The notes under the pieces are model-generated. The model did not search any database, was not told where the DNA came from, and was given only the letters and a program-made list of their open reading frames with translations. From the NCBI RefSeq assembly GCF_900566075.1, contig NZ_UPHU01000001.1, positions 3,100,001 to 3,164,000 of the forward strand: a stretch of 64,000 nt of DNA, written 5' to 3'. Below, piece by piece: positions 26,716 to 36,316 of the stretch (its first letter is position 1; each line of letters opens with the position of its first letter). This stretch comes from Mycobacterium pseudokansasii. GTDB taxonomy: Bacteria > Actinomycetota > Actinomycetes > Mycobacteriales > Mycobacteriaceae. Position numbers and translations under genes: made by a program.

Positions 26716-27882
26716 CTAGCGGCCAAGCTGTACCACTGGCAGCGTACCTGTGGCGGGGCGGACACGGCGCCAGGAAGCCTCAGTGGGCGCTGGCTGGTCG
26801 GGTGCCGCCTCGGTTGCCGTCAGCGCCCCGCGTGCCTGCACCCGCCCGGCCCGCATGAAGCCGGCCCAGTCGCGGGTGCTGAGAAATTGGCGATAGAAGC
26901 CGAGTCCCCGCACCGTCTGGTACGAAACAGGCTCGATCATGATCAACCTCGACGCCGCCCGTAACCGGGCCAGGTTCTCGCGGGCGAGTTCGATCTGCTG
27001 GCAGGTGCGCACCTGGCTCGCGACGTACAAGATGCTGGCGCGGCGATACTCCCAACCCGTGGCGTCTTCGCCCGCAAAGCCCGGAGGATAGAACCCGTTG
27101 ATCGCCAGCGTCACCTCGCAGGGCTGCTCGATGTCGAGCAGGGGGCGAACCGGGAAGATGTCGACGATGCCGCCGTCGCACCAGTGGAACCCGTCGAACT
27201 CGACAGGCTGGATGAACAACGGCAACGCGATGGCCATATGTACGGCGCGCGCTACCGTAAGCTCTGGATGCGTACCGGGACCGATGAATTCGATTCGATT
27301 CTGTTCGATATTCCAGATCGGTGCGTAGGCCGGAACAGGCAGTTCGCCCAGGGTCAGGTCGCCGAGCAGACGCCGGTAGGTCTGCTCGATCACATCGCCG
27401 GCAATGATGCCGGCAAACCCGCGCCCGGCATCCAGCGCCAGCCGCAGCAGCCGGCCCCAATCCAGGTCGACATAGTCGCGGGGAAGCAGCCCCAGAGTGA
27501 AGGCCGCCACCTCGTCCGCGCTCATCCCGGCCGCAAGGGGAAAACCGAACAGCGCCGAGCCCGAGCACAGCGAGTAGACGGACGGACGCAGACCCGCTTC
27601 CTCCAGCGCCCGCGCGGCCCCTACCAGCGAGGCCATCGCGCCGCTTCCGCCGGTGGCGGCCAGCGCAATCCGTTGCCCTTCAGCGATATTCGTGACGTAA
27701 GGCGCCGCGGACGGGAACGGCTGGTGGTGCTGAGCACCCGTGGAGGGCAGACGCAGCGCAGCCCAGGCGGCGTCCGCCAGAAATCCGGCGTCCTGGCGCA
27801 ACCCCAGCGAAAATTCGCGTGCGCGCGTTAGCACGTCGAAGTACTGGCGCAGCCGAAAGACATCGAGAATCGTCCCTAGCAT
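26716..27882 (-). CDS. Patatin-like phospholipase/acylhydrolase
   Basis: A 388-residue lipid acylhydrolase. The glycine-rich oxyanion segment is LAATGGSGAMASLVGAA, the nucleophile elbow is YSLCSGSALFG (a degenerate GxSxG, with Leu in place of the first Gly and Ser in place of the last), and the dyad Asp is in WCDGGIVDIFPVRPL. These keep the Ser-Asp dyad but the elbow is unusual. C-terminal RLIMIEPVSYQTVRGLGFY would close the domain. There is no signal peptide; a hydrophobic N-terminal helix may bind membranes. ATG 27882. It adjoins the low-GC island but has host-like GC. Related patatin proteins are widespread in mycobacteria (for example Rv1063c by memory). Confidence 0.8.
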   Translation of the reverse strand: MLGTILDVFRLRQYFDVLTRAREFSLGLRQDAGFLADAAWAALRLPSTGAQHHQPFPSAAPYVTNIAEGQRIALAATGGSGAMASLVGAARALEEAGLRPSVYSLCSGSALFGFPLAAGMSADEVAAFTLGLLPRDYVDLDWGRLLRLALDAGRGFAGIIAGDVIEQTYRRLLGDLTLGELPVPAYAPIWNIEQNRIEFIGPGTHPELTVARAVHMAIALPLFIQPVEFDGFHWCDGGIVDIFPVRPLLDIEQPCEVTLAINGFYPPGFAGEDATGWEYRRASILYVASQVRTCQQIELARENLARLRAASRLIMIEPVSYQTVRGLGFYRQFLSTRDWAGFMRAGRVQARGALTATEAAPDQPAPTEASWRRVRPATGTLPVVQLGR

Positions 27883-28138
27883 GTCGCCGACTATTCAGGC
27901 CGGCCGGCACCTGGCACAGAGTCCTCAGTCACCAATGCCGGGGTCCGTCGTCGTTGATGACGCGGGGCCGGTATCAAGGTGATCACGGGCGAATACCAAT
28001 GTGGGCGGCAGCCTGGCACAAGGAAGCCGATACCCAAATCATGGCACCGTGGCCAGAGCGGCTCACCCGAGCCACCTGCCCCCGGGCCGAGGCACTTGTG
28101 GTGGGTATCGGTAGGACTCGACAGGAGATTGGCAGAGC

Positions 28139-28429
28139 ATGACGGCGAACTGGGTGCCGACCCAGATCTCGGGTGGCCCGGACGCTGGTCGCATTCTCGA
28201 CACCGCGCGGGGAATTCTCATCGGGCTGCGCCGGTGCGCTTCCGAGAATGCACTCGACGAGCTGCACACCGCGGCACAACGCCACAAGGTGTCGGTGTTC
28301 GCGATGGCATGGGCGTTGGTCCATCTCGCCGGTGACGGCGCAACATCTCAGGTATTCGCCGATGCCCAATCGGCGGTTCGGCGCGAGTGGGGTCAATTGT
28401 TTGCCCGGTCAGCCGCGCCAACGCGCTGA
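28139..28429 (+). CDS. ANTAR-domain small protein (position of Rv1772)
   Basis: A 96-residue protein. Residues 17-65 fit an ANTAR RNA-binding domain: ILDTARGILIGLRRCASENAL, then LHTAAQRHKVSVFAMAWALVHLAG, with the conserved Ala/Gly and hydrophobic spacing of the three-helix hairpin-binding fold. There is no sensor domain attached. ANTAR proteins act as antiterminators on mRNAs with paired hexaloop hairpins. GGAG precedes ATG 28139. It is convergent with iclR with a five-base gap. It may correspond to Rv1772, though I do not remember that sequence. Confidence 0.6.
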   Translation: MTANWVPTQISGGPDAGRILDTARGILIGLRRCASENALDELHTAAQRHKVSVFAMAWALVHLAGDGATSQVFADAQSAVRREWGQLFARSAAPTR

Positions 28430-28434
28430 CCCGG

Positions 28435-29184
28435 TCAGCGTGTCCAGACCGGAGAATCGGCCGCGCTGCGCAGTGCTGAAACGATGCGCTGTTCCTTTTC
28501 CGCAAACCGCTCGGTCGGCGTGGGCACCGAGATGGCGACCACGTTGTCGCCCAAGGCTCGTCCGGCGATAGCGGCCGCGGAAATACCCGGGGTGTGCTCG
28601 TCACGATCGAACGCTATTCCACTGCTTCGGATTTCAGCGATCGCACGACGCAGGGCTGCGGCGACTTCAGGACTGAACTTGGCCAGGGCGGTTTCGGCGG
28701 CCGCGTCGTCGAGTACCGCGAGGGCGGCCTTTCCGTTGGCGGTGCTGTTCAGCGGGAATCGGACACCGATTGCCGAAACGGCGCGGAGTCGGTGTGACGA
28801 CTCGATCTGGTCGACGAACCACATCTTGTGGCCACGCAGAATCGACAGGTCGACAGTTTCGCCGCCGGTTGCTGCGGCCACTCGCTCGATGGTCGGCCGG
28901 AACACCGCAGCGATGTGCGCTGCGGTGGCGTTGCCGAATCCCAGTAAGCGTTCGCCGAGAGAAAAGTGGCCCCGGTCATCGATGCTGGCCAAACCGACTT
29001 CGACCAGACCGACCAGCAGCCGGCGCGTGGTCGACTTGGCCAGCTCCAAGCGCTCACTGAGGTCGACGAGGCGCAACTGACCGGGCGCGGCCGCGATCTC
29101 GTCCAATGCGGCTGCGGCCCGACGCAGCACCTGGATACCCTCATCGCGAGTCGCCGGGGAATTTCGTTCCGTTCGCGGCACCAT
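28435..29184 (-). CDS. IclR-family transcriptional regulator; Rv1773c
   Basis: A 249-residue regulator (Rv1773c is 248 by memory). The N-terminal winged helix (QLRLVDLSERLELAKSTTRRLLVGLVEVGLA, residues 35-65) is followed by the IclR effector domain with VDLSILRGHKMWFVDQ, SAIGVRFPLNSTANGKAALA and the C-terminal GISAAAIAGRALGDNVVAISVP. It is divergent from the flavoprotein gene at 29244, and the short shared promoter carries two palindromes. By family habit it would repress the adjacent catabolic pair and be released by an aromatic or organic acid ligand. Confidence 0.9.
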   Translation of the reverse strand: MVPRTERNSPATRDEGIQVLRRAAAALDEIAAAPGQLRLVDLSERLELAKSTTRRLLVGLVEVGLASIDDRGHFSLGERLLGFGNATAAHIAAVFRPTIERVAAATGGETVDLSILRGHKMWFVDQIESSHRLRAVSAIGVRFPLNSTANGKAALAVLDDAAAETALAKFSPEVAAALRRAIAEIRSSGIAFDRDEHTPGISAAAIAGRALGDNVVAISVPTPTERFAEKEQRIVSALRSAADSPVWTR

Positions 29185-29185
29185 T

Positions 29186-29210
29186 CCACTATAGTGGTTC
29201 GTATTGCGAA
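29186..29210. promoter_or_regulatory. Divergent iclR/flavoprotein promoter with two palindromes
   Basis: A perfect 12-base palindrome CCACTATAGTGG (29186-29197) directly abuts TTCG-N5-CGAA (29198-29210). The second resembles typical IclR-family operators. Both lie within the 59-base gap between the two start codons (29184 and 29244), so one bound protein could control both directions. AAAGGAG before 29244 is the ribosome site of the flavoprotein. Confidence 0.6.
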
Positions 29211-29243
29211 TCTTGATGAACCGAAATACGGATCAAAGGAGAG

Positions 29244-30587
29244 TTGATGAGCGCGCTACCGGCCGGTCGGCACTTTTTCCGCGGTGACGAGGGCTACGAA
29301 GCGGCCCGCCGTGGTTCTGTGTGGCATCAACGAGTGCCCGAACGGTATCCCGCGGTAATCGTGCAAGCCGCCGGTGCGGACGACATCATCGCGGGGCTGC
29401 GCTACGCCAAAGCCAACGGCCACAAGGTCAGCATCGTTTCCGGGGGGCACAGCTTCGCAGCCAGCCATCTGCGTGACGGCGCCGTCCTGCTCGACGTCAG
29501 CCGCCTCGATCACGCGACGATCGACGCCGAAAAGCGAACCGCGGTCGTCGGTCCCGGCAAGGGCGGCAGCCTGCTCATGGCCGACCTCGAGGCGCAAAAC
29601 TTGTTCTTCCCCGGTGGCCACTGCAAGGGCGTCTGCCTCGGCGGTTATCTGCTGCAGGGTGGCTACGGCTGGAACAGCCGTATTCTCGGCCCGGCCTGTG
29701 AGAGCGTCATCGGCCTCGACGTCATAACCGCGGAGGGCGAGCAGATCCATTGCGACGAAGACAATCACGCCGACCTGTACTGGGCTGCCCGCGGCGCCGG
29801 TCCGGGCTTTTTCGGTGTGGTCACGTCGTTCTACCTGAAGCTTTACCCGCGGCCGGCCGTCTGCGGCACCAGCGTGTATGTCTACCCCTTCGAGGTCGCC
29901 GACGAGGTCTACACCTGGGCCCGCAACATCAGCGCCGACGTGGACCGCCGCGTGGAGATGCAGATCATCGCGACACGCAGCGTCGCGGAGATGGGTCTGG
30001 AGATTCCGGCCATAGTGCTGGCGTCGCCAGCGTTCGCCGACTCGGAGGAAGAGGCCAAGGAGGCGCTCTCGGTGTTCGACACCTGCCCGGTCGTCGACCG
30101 GGCACTGATCAAAAACCCTTATGTGCCAACTGATCTGCCGGCCTGGTACGACGTGGTGATGACCCACTACCTCGGCGACCACCGGTACACGGCAGACAAC
30201 ATGTGGACATCGGCATCGGCTGACCAGCTGTTGCCGGGGATTCGCAACATCCTCGACACCTTGCCGCCGCCACCGTCGCACTTCTTGTGGCTGAACTGGG
30301 GACCATCCCCGGCCCGCCAGGACATGGCCTACAGCGTGGAAGACGAGATTTATCTGGCGCTCTACGGTTCCTGGAAGGACGCCGCCGACGATGAGAAGTA
30401 CGGCGATTGGGCGCGATCCAACATGGCCGCCATGTCTCACTTGGCCACGGGCATTCAGCTTGCCGACGAGAACCTCGGTGATCGCCCGGCCCGGTTCGCC
30501 ACCGATGAAGCCATGGCCCGGCTAGACAAGACCCGGGCCACCTATGACCCCGATGGTTTGTTCAACAGTTGGATGGGACGGATTTGA
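29244..30587 (+). CDS. FAD-dependent oxidase of the berberine-bridge (BBE) type; Rv1774
   Basis: A 447-residue flavoprotein (Rv1774 446 by memory). ATG 29247 would be the alternative to 29244. The PCMH FAD domain has IVSGGHSFAASHLRDGAVLLDVS, where His68 is the usual histidyl-FAD site. GGHCKGVCLGGYLLQGGYGW holds cysteines near the position of the second (cysteinyl) attachment in bicovalent enzymes. The BBE C-terminal motif is DPDGLFNSWMG. It would oxidise an alcohol, sugar or phenolic compound. The stop overlaps the next start (TGATG), so it is coupled to the DAPG-hydrolase-like gene, and both are controlled with the IclR regulator. Confidence 0.88.
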   Translation: MMSALPAGRHFFRGDEGYEAARRGSVWHQRVPERYPAVIVQAAGADDIIAGLRYAKANGHKVSIVSGGHSFAASHLRDGAVLLDVSRLDHATIDAEKRTAVVGPGKGGSLLMADLEAQNLFFPGGHCKGVCLGGYLLQGGYGWNSRILGPACESVIGLDVITAEGEQIHCDEDNHADLYWAARGAGPGFFGVVTSFYLKLYPRPAVCGTSVYVYPFEVADEVYTWARNISADVDRRVEMQIIATRSVAEMGLEIPAIVLASPAFADSEEEAKEALSVFDTCPVVDRALIKNPYVPTDLPAWYDVVMTHYLGDHRYTADNMWTSASADQLLPGIRNILDTLPPPPSHFLWLNWGPSPARQDMAYSVEDEIYLALYGSWKDAADDEKYGDWARSNMAAMSHLATGIQLADENLGDRPARFATDEAMARLDKTRATYDPDGLFNSWMGRI

Positions 30588-31399
30588 TGACCGGCGACTT
30601 GTACCTCGGATATCGCGACGGCGACGCGGACACACCGTTCGGCAAGTTCTTCAAACCCGAAATGGCGGCGCTGCCGGACCATGTCGTCGAAGCGCTTCAA
30701 CATGGTCCGCAAGGCGGGATGGCGCTGTTGGCGTTCGGTGACGCGGCGACCGTAGCTGACGAGGGCTACCACCAGACGGAGAACGGCTACGGGGTACTCG
30801 AGGACGGCAGCTTCCAGGTATCAGTCCGCACCGACATGCCGGAAGTGACCCCGGCGATGTGGACGTGGTGGTTCGGCTGGCACGGTTGCGACACTCGTCG
30901 GTACAAACTGTGGCATCCGCGTGCGCATCTCTCCGCGGCCTGGAAGGATGGCTCGAACGATGCCGGACGTCGCGGTGCCCAGCGTTACATCGGCCGCTGG
31001 TCGATGATCAAGGAATACATCGGTTCGACGATGCTGACCGCCGCAATACAATTCATCGCACCGCCGTCCATGGGCCTGCCCGAAGATTCCGATGACGGCG
31101 TGGCCGTTTGTGCACGGCTGGGCTCCGGTGATGCCCCGGTGGATGTCGGATGGTTCGTCCATCACATTCGCTCGACACCGGTCGGCTCGGAGATGCGGTC
31201 GCGGTTTTGGATGGGTGGCCCGCACATCGAGGTTCGCAATGCCCCCGGTATGGCGTCGAAGGCGGTGCGTCCCATAGCATCTCGGGTCCTAGGCGATCCG
31301 GTCGCCACCGCCCGCAACCTGCTGGTGCATTGCGCCCAGGAGATGAACCACCTGGCGGCGTTCATGCCCCAGCTCTACGAAAGCTTCGGCGACGAGTAG
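30587..31399 (+). CDS. DAPG hydrolase (PhlG)-like protein; Rv1775
   Basis: A 270-residue protein (Rv1775 272 by memory). It has the features of the PhlG fold, zinc enzymes that cleave a C-C bond next to an aromatic ketone: WWFGWHGCDTRRYKLWHPRAH (residues about 94-114, with metal-binding His), SRFWMGGPHIE (a His) and C-terminal AQEMNHLAAFMPQLYESF with Glu and His of the metal site. Position next to the BBE oxidase suggests oxidation followed by C-C hydrolysis of an aromatic or cyclic diketone. The start ATG overlaps the upstream stop by one base. Confidence 0.7.
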   Translation: MTGDLYLGYRDGDADTPFGKFFKPEMAALPDHVVEALQHGPQGGMALLAFGDAATVADEGYHQTENGYGVLEDGSFQVSVRTDMPEVTPAMWTWWFGWHGCDTRRYKLWHPRAHLSAAWKDGSNDAGRRGAQRYIGRWSMIKEYIGSTMLTAAIQFIAPPSMGLPEDSDDGVAVCARLGSGDAPVDVGWFVHHIRSTPVGSEMRSRFWMGGPHIEVRNAPGMASKAVRPIASRVLGDPVATARNLLVHCAQEMNHLAAFMPQLYESFGDE

Positions 31400-31401
31400 G
31401 C

Positions 31402-31959
31402 TCACTGTCCGGCAAATGCCGGCGCGACGAATGTTTGTACCAGGCGGCGTTCGGCTTCTTCGTTTTCTGCCGGCCAGTACATCAGCGACAGCACCACTCG
31501 AATCACCCATTTCGGGGCCTGGGGATCACCGCCGGCGAGCCCGGCTAGCTCGGTAGCAAAGTCGGCAAGGAGCGGCGACTCGGCGAACCAGGCAACTTCT
31601 CTGGTGCCGCCCCGGATCGAGCTGACCATGAGCTGACACAGTGGGTCGGCTCGGATCTGTTGCAGCGTCAAAAGGATCGAGGCGACAAGTCGCTCGGAAC
31701 CGGTCAGCGGCTCGACGGCCGAGCGCACCGAGTCCACGATGCGTTCCGCGGTCCGTTTGACGACGGCGTTACGGATCTCGGTCTTCCCGCCGACGTAGCG
31801 GTAGATGGTTGCCCGTGAGCAGTGGACTCGGATAGCGAGCTTGTCGATATCGAGGGTGTTGAGCCCATCGTGAGCGATGAGGTCGGTCGCGGCGTCGTAG
31901 ATCCGTTCGGCAGCAGCAGCGCGCCGATCGCCGCCGATGAGCCAATCGTCAACAGGCAC
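31402..31959 (-). CDS. TetR-family regulator; Rv1776c
   Basis: A 185-residue regulator (Rv1776c 186 by memory), GTG start at 31959. The TetR helix-turn-helix is AAAERIYDAATDLIAHDGLNTLDIDKLAIRVHCSRATIYRYVGGKTEIRN (in parts, residues 15-62), with the hallmark ATIYRYVGGK recognition helix. It is convergent with the PhlG-like gene with a two-base gap. The inverted repeat at 32010-32037 lies about 50 bases upstream and is the likely self-operator. It may also act on the Rv1774-1775 pair or on cyp144. Confidence 0.88.
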   Translation of the reverse strand: MPVDDWLIGGDRRAAAAERIYDAATDLIAHDGLNTLDIDKLAIRVHCSRATIYRYVGGKTEIRNAVVKRTAERIVDSVRSAVEPLTGSERLVASILLTLQQIRADPLCQLMVSSIRGGTREVAWFAESPLLADFATELAGLAGGDPQAPKWVIRVVLSLMYWPAENEEAERRLVQTFVAPAFAGQ

Positions 31960-32302
31960 GAGATTTGCGTGTCCTTCCCGCCGAGAAGCATTGGATCATT
32001 TTTCTAAGAGTGAGACGAAGATAGCATCTTCTCTCACCATCGTCGCAGGTCCTCAATCCGCTTTGAGACGACCCCGGACGATACCTGCCGGTCGCGCATT
32101 TCAACTTGTTGTCACGCCGTTGACCTGCGGGTTTCCGCTCATCACGCTGGTTCAACAACGTGTCGTTACGGGGTCGCCGGAGGTGCGGGATGTCACTTGT
32201 GTCGCTTGACAGACCAGCTCGGCGACGTTCGGACCGGGTTAGCCGGTTTGCGGATGGTCTCGTTTTGTCACTGACTCGCTGGCGCATGAGAGAGGTCGGG
32301 CA
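31960..32302. other. Intergenic region, tetR / PPE-MPTR
   Basis: About 340 bases, without a gene. It contains the tetR operator candidate (32010-32037). A segment at 32067-32130 is similar to the region just upstream of cyp144 (about 38810-38870), including GAGACG.CCC and a shared TTTCAA..TTGT..C.CAC..CGTTGAC block. CGTTGAC could serve as a -35 element. Confidence 0.45.
32010..32037. promoter_or_regulatory. Candidate TetR operator
   Basis: Inverted repeat GTGAGA-C-GAAGAT / AGC / ATCTTC-TCTCAC: 12-base arms that pair completely apart from one inserted C. The length, symmetry and position 50 bases upstream of the Rv1776c-like gene fit a TetR-dimer site. Confidence 0.6.
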
Positions 32303-35300
32303 ATGAACTTTTCGGTAATGCCGCCGGAGATCAACTCGGCTCTGATCTTCGCCGGAGCCGGGGCGGAACCGTTCTTGGCGGCTGCGGCGGCCTGGGGCGG
32401 GCTGGCGGACGAATTAACCTCGGCGGCAGCCTCTTTCGGTTCGGTGGCCACGGGGTTGGTCGGCAGTTCATGGCTGGGGCCGTCGTCGGCAGCGATGGCC
32501 GCAGTGGCAGGCCCCTATGCGGAATGGCTGTCTACTTCGGCGGCCCAGGCCCTGCAGGCGGCGACACAAGCCGAAGCGCTGGTGGCCGAGTTCGACGTCG
32601 TCCGAGCGGCAATTGTGCAACCGATTATGGTGGCCGCCAACCGATCCGACCTGGTGTCGCTGGTGATGTCGAACCTGTTCGGCCAGAACGCTCCGGCAAT
32701 CGCCGGCGTGGAAGCCGTATACGAGGAGATGTGGGCGCAGGACGTGTCGGCAATGGCTGCCTATCACGCAGGCGCTTCCGCGGTGGTCTCATCGCTGACG
32801 CCGTTCACCGAGCCGCTGCAGCGTCTGGCGGGCCTGGCGGGACAATCGAGCGGCGCGGCGGCCGCCGTTGAGTCGCGACTGCCTTTCGATATCGGTTTCG
32901 GCAACCTTGGCGGCGGCAATCTGGGCAACGGGAATGTCGGCCTCGGGAACCTGGGCAGCGGAAACCGCGGCAATGGCAATTTCGGTGCGGGAAATCTGGG
33001 TACCAGCAACTTCGGCGTTGGCAACCTGGGCAACTACAACTTTGGTCCGGGAAATCTCGGCAGCTACAACGTGGGCCTGGGCAACACCGGCAACAACAAT
33101 TACGGTTTCGGCAACACCGGCACCAACAATATCGGAATCGGCCTCACAGGCACCGGCCAGATCGGCATCGGATTGCCGAACTCTGGCACCGCCAACCTCG
33201 GCTTGTTCAACTCGGGCAGCGGAAACATCGGTTTCTTCAACTCGGGCAGCGGGAATGTCGGCATCGGCAACTCCGGCAACGGAAACACGGGATTCTTCAA
33301 CGCCGGCCCCGGCAACTTTGGCATCGGTAACTCCGGTGGCTTCAACACGGGCTTTTTCAATCCAGGAAATTTCAATACCGGAGTATTTGACGTCGGCAAC
33401 GCCAATACTGGAAATTTCAACGCTGGGAACTTCAATACCGGCAATTTCAACTCCGGCTCGTCCAACACCGGTAGCTACAACACCGGGAATGTGAACACCG
33501 GGTTCTTCAACGCGGGCAACGTCAACACGGGTTTTTTCAACACCGGCGACATGAACAACGGCTTCGGTTTCAGAGGCACTGGTCAGGGCGGCCTGCACGT
33601 GAATATCGGCACACCCGATCTGACGTTGCCGCCGCTCAATATGCCCACTCTGACAATACCGGCTTTGAACCTGCCGACCATTATTACGCCCGACTTGTCG
33701 ATACCCGCTATCGACCTGCCCAATGTCATCGTGCCCGCGATCACCGTGCCGGGGCTGGACCTGCCGGCCGTCGCCGTGCCGGGCTTCACGCTGGACAGCG
33801 CCCTCCTGGGCGGCTTCACCACACCCAAGCTGGTCATTCCGCCGCTGACCACACCGACGATCGCCGTGCCGGGGCTGGACCTGCCGGCGGTGGCCGTGCC
33901 GGGCTTCACGCTGGACAGCGCCCTCCTGGGCGGCTTCACCACACCCAAGCTGGTCATTCCGCCGCTGACGACACCGACGATCGCCGTGCCGGGGCTGGAC
34001 CTGCCGGCGGTGGCCGTGCCGGGCTTCACGCTGGACAGCGCCCTCCTGGGCGGCTTTACCACGCCCAAGCTGGTCATTCCGCCGCTGACCACGCCCACCG
34101 TCAACGTGCCCGGTCTCGACCTGCCCAACATCACCACGCCCCCGATCAGTGTGCCGGGGCTGGATCTGCCGGCCGTGGCCGTGCCGGGCTTCGCGCTGGA
34201 CAGCGCTCTCCTGGGCGGCTTTACCACACCCAAGCTGGCCATTCCTGCGCTGACGACGCCCACCATCGCGGTGCCCGACCTTGCCCTACCCAACATCACC
34301 ACGCCTCCGATTGCCGTGCCGGGACTGGATCTGCCGGCCGTGACCGTCCCGGGCTTCAAGTTGGACAGCTCACTCGTCGGTGGTTTCAGCACGCCCAAGC
34401 TGGTCATTCCGTCGCTGACGACACCGACGATCGGCGTGCCGGATCTTGACTTGCCGAAGATCACTACGCCCCCGATCGCGGTGCCGGGGTTGGATCTGCC
34501 GGCCCTGACCGTCCCGGGCTTCAAGTTGGACAGCTCACTCGTCGGCGGTTTCAGCACACCCAAGCTGGTCATTCCGTCGCTGACAACCCCCCCGATCGAT
34601 TCGCCGGGTATCACGTTGCCGCAGATATCGATACCTGGTTTCAAGGTCGACAGCATAACCGTAGGCGGCTTTCAGACGCCCCACATAGTTTCGCCAGAAT
34701 TTACTACACCGACGATTCGTTTTAACGGTCTTGGTATCTACAGTCTAGCGGTAAAGTGGGACACCAATGTATTTGCTCTCAAGGGAGTGAACTACCTCCC
34801 GAATACAGCTATCATTGATCCGTTCAACGGCCAGGCGTACTTTAACCTGATCTCACTGGAATCCTCGGGATTCGATCTTCCCACCCTCACCATCCGGTCG
34901 TATACGTTACCGCGCTTCGGGATCGACGGATTCGGCCTTCCGCCGATCACCCTGCCGGACATCAATATCCCGCGCATCACGCTGGGTGCGTTCACCATAC
35001 CCGCGATGTCCACGGGTCAGTTCACGATCGACCCCGTGGGGGTGGACCAGTTCGGTCTTCCGCCGATCACCGTGCCCGACGTCAACATTCCGCCGATCAA
35101 GTTGGGTGCCTTCACCATTCCGGGGCTTGACATCGACCCCGTCAAGTTGGATGGGTTCACTATTCCGGCGATGTCTACGGGTCAGTTCACGATCGACCCC
35201 GTGGGGGTGGACCAGTTCGGTCTTCCGCCGATCACCGTGCCCGACGTCAACATTCCGCCGATCAAGTTGGGTGCCTTCACCATTCCGGGGCTTGACATCG

Positions 35301-36316
35301 ACCCCGTCAAGTTGGATGGGTTCACTATTCCGGCGATGTCTACGGGTCAGTTCACGATCGACCCCGTGGGGGTGGACCAGTTCGGTCTTCCGCCGATCAC
35401 CGTGCCCGACGTCAACATTCCGCCGATCAAGTTGGGTGCCTTCACCATTCCGGGGCTTGACATCGACCCCGTCAAGTTGGATGGGTTCACTATTCCGGCG
35501 ATGTCCACGGGTCAGTTCGCTATCGATCCGATCGGGGTGGACCAGTTCGGTCTTCCGCCGATCACCGTGCCCGACGTCAATATCCCGCCGATCACATTGG
35601 GCGTCTTTACTATTCCGGGAGCGACCACCGGCCAGTTCGTTGTCGATCCGATCGGGGTGGACCAGTTCGGTCTTCCGCCGATCACCGTGCCCGACGTCAA
35701 TATCCCGCCGATCACATTGGGCGCCTTTACTATTCCGGGAGCGACCACCGGCCAGTTCGTTGTCGATCCGATCGGGGTGGACCAGTTCGGTCTTCCGCCG
35801 ATCACCGTGCCCGACGTCAACATCCCACCGATCACATTGGGCACCTTCGCCATTCCCGAACTCAACCTCGACCCGATCCGACTCGGTGCCTTCACCGTCC
35901 CGGGCCTTACCGTCCCACCCGTGCAGTTGTCAGCCTTTACTTTCCCCGGTTTCACGATCCCGAGCATCACCCTGCCTGGCACCACGATTGCGGGCTTCGA
36001 CATCCCGCAGCCGCCGGGCTTCGGCAACACGAGCACCGCACCATCGTCGGGGTTCTTCAACACCGGCGCCGGGGGCAGCTCCGGCTTCGGTAACCGGGGC
36101 TTGAGCCTTTCCGGTGTGTTTAATGTGAACCCTGCGGTGCTCCTGGGTGGTTCCGGCTACCAGAATGTCGGCACCAACATCTCTGGACTGGTGAATCTCG
36201 GTGGTTCGCTGTCGGGCCTGGCAAATACGGGCAGCCTGCCCATGACGTTACCTAGCCTGCTCTCCGGCATCGCAAGTATCGGAAGTGCGGGCTCCGGCTT
36301 CTTCCTCAGGTTCTAG
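32303..36316 (+). CDS. PPE-MPTR protein with extended P-x-x-x-P tandem repeats
   Basis: A 1337-residue PPE protein. The PPE domain is residues 1-180 ([11 protein letters not shown]; WxG in [33 protein letters not shown]). It is followed by an MPTR segment of NxGxGNxG pentapeptides (about 195-420). A long C-terminal part is made of P-rich repeats: 40-residue units ending [13 protein letters not shown], then 55-residue units with [20 protein letters not shown], then 40-residue units with GATTGQF. The end returns to short NxG repeats and GFFLRF. It is probably an ESX-5 substrate on the cell envelope. H37Rv has no PPE gene between Rv1776c and Rv1777 as I recall. Confidence 0.9.
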   Translation: MNFSVMPPEINSALIFAGAGAEPFLAAAAAWGGLADELTSAAASFGSVATGLVGSSWLGPSSAAMAAVAGPYAEWLSTSAAQALQAATQAEALVAEFDVVRAAIVQPIMVAANRSDLVSLVMSNLFGQNAPAIAGVEAVYEEMWAQDVSAMAAYHAGASAVVSSLTPFTEPLQRLAGLAGQSSGAAAAVESRLPFDIGFGNLGGGNLGNGNVGLGNLGSGNRGNGNFGAGNLGTSNFGVGNLGNYNFGPGNLGSYNVGLGNTGNNNYGFGNTGTNNIGIGLTGTGQIGIGLPNSGTANLGLFNSGSGNIGFFNSGSGNVGIGNSGNGNTGFFNAGPGNFGIGNSGGFNTGFFNPGNFNTGVFDVGNANTGNFNAGNFNTGNFNSGSSNTGSYNTGNVNTGFFNAGNVNTGFFNTGDMNNGFGFRGTGQGGLHVNIGTPDLTLPPLNMPTLTIPALNLPTIITPDLSIPAIDLPNVIVPAITVPGLDLPAVAVPGFTLDSALLGGFTTPKLVIPPLTTPTIAVPGLDLPAVAVPGFTLDSALLGGFTTPKLVIPPLTTPTIAVPGLDLPAVAVPGFTLDSALLGGFTTPKLVIPPLTTPTVNVPGLDLPNITTPPISVPGLDLPAVAVPGFALDSALLGGFTTPKLAIPALTTPTIAVPDLALPNITTPPIAVPGLDLPAVTVPGFKLDSSLVGGFSTPKLVIPSLTTPTIGVPDLDLPKITTPPIAVPGLDLPALTVPGFKLDSSLVGGFSTPKLVIPSLTTPPIDSPGITLPQISIPGFKVDSITVGGFQTPHIVSPEFTTPTIRFNGLGIYSLAVKWDTNVFALKGVNYLPNTAIIDPFNGQAYFNLISLESSGFDLPTLTIRSYTLPRFGIDGFGLPPITLPDINIPRITLGAFTIPAMSTGQFTIDPVGVDQFGLPPITVPDVNIPPIKLGAFTIPGLDIDPVKLDGFTIPAMSTGQFTIDPVGVDQFGLPPITVPDVNIPPIKLGAFTIPGLDIDPVKLDGFTIPAMSTGQFTIDPVGVDQFGLPPITVPDVNIPPIKLGAFTIPGLDIDPVKLDGFTIPAMSTGQFAIDPIGVDQFGLPPITVPDVNIPPITLGVFTIPGATTGQFVVDPIGVDQFGLPPITVPDVNIPPITLGAFTIPGATTGQFVVDPIGVDQFGLPPITVPDVNIPPITLGTFAIPELNLDPIRLGAFTVPGLTVPPVQLSAFTFPGFTIPSITLPGTTIAGFDIPQPPGFGNTSTAPSSGFFNTGAGGSSGFGNRGLSLSGVFNVNPAVLLGGSGYQNVGTNISGLVNLGGSLSGLANTGSLPMTLPSLLSGIASIGSAGSGFFLRF
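33746..34105 (+). repeat. Three 120-bp in-frame tandem repeats within the PPE gene
   Basis: Units start at 33746, 33866 and 33986 (GTGCCGGGGCTGGAC each time) and are nearly identical over 120 bases. Diverged copies continue to about 34600. They encode a 40-residue unit. Confidence 0.9.
35003..35497 (+). repeat. Three 165-bp in-frame tandem repeats within the PPE gene
   Basis: Units start at 35003, 35168 and 35333 (GCGATGTC[C/T]ACGGGTCAG) with almost no differences; a partial fourth begins at 35498. They encode a 55-residue unit containing [17 protein letters not shown]. Such identity implies recent amplification or gene conversion. Confidence 0.9.
35521..35880 (+). repeat. Three 120-bp in-frame repeats, second class
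   Basis: The segments 35521, 35641 and 35761 stay in 120-base register. They share GATCCGATCGGGGTGGACC and the [14 protein letters not shown] coding, while the block between units changed from [11 protein letters not shown] to GATTGQF. This looks like a shortened derivative of the 165-bp unit. Confidence 0.8.

Noticed and set aside
33746..35880. Regular direct repeats resembling a CRISPR array
   Set aside because: Repeats are contiguous 120/165-bp in-frame coding units without spacers and without cas genes.
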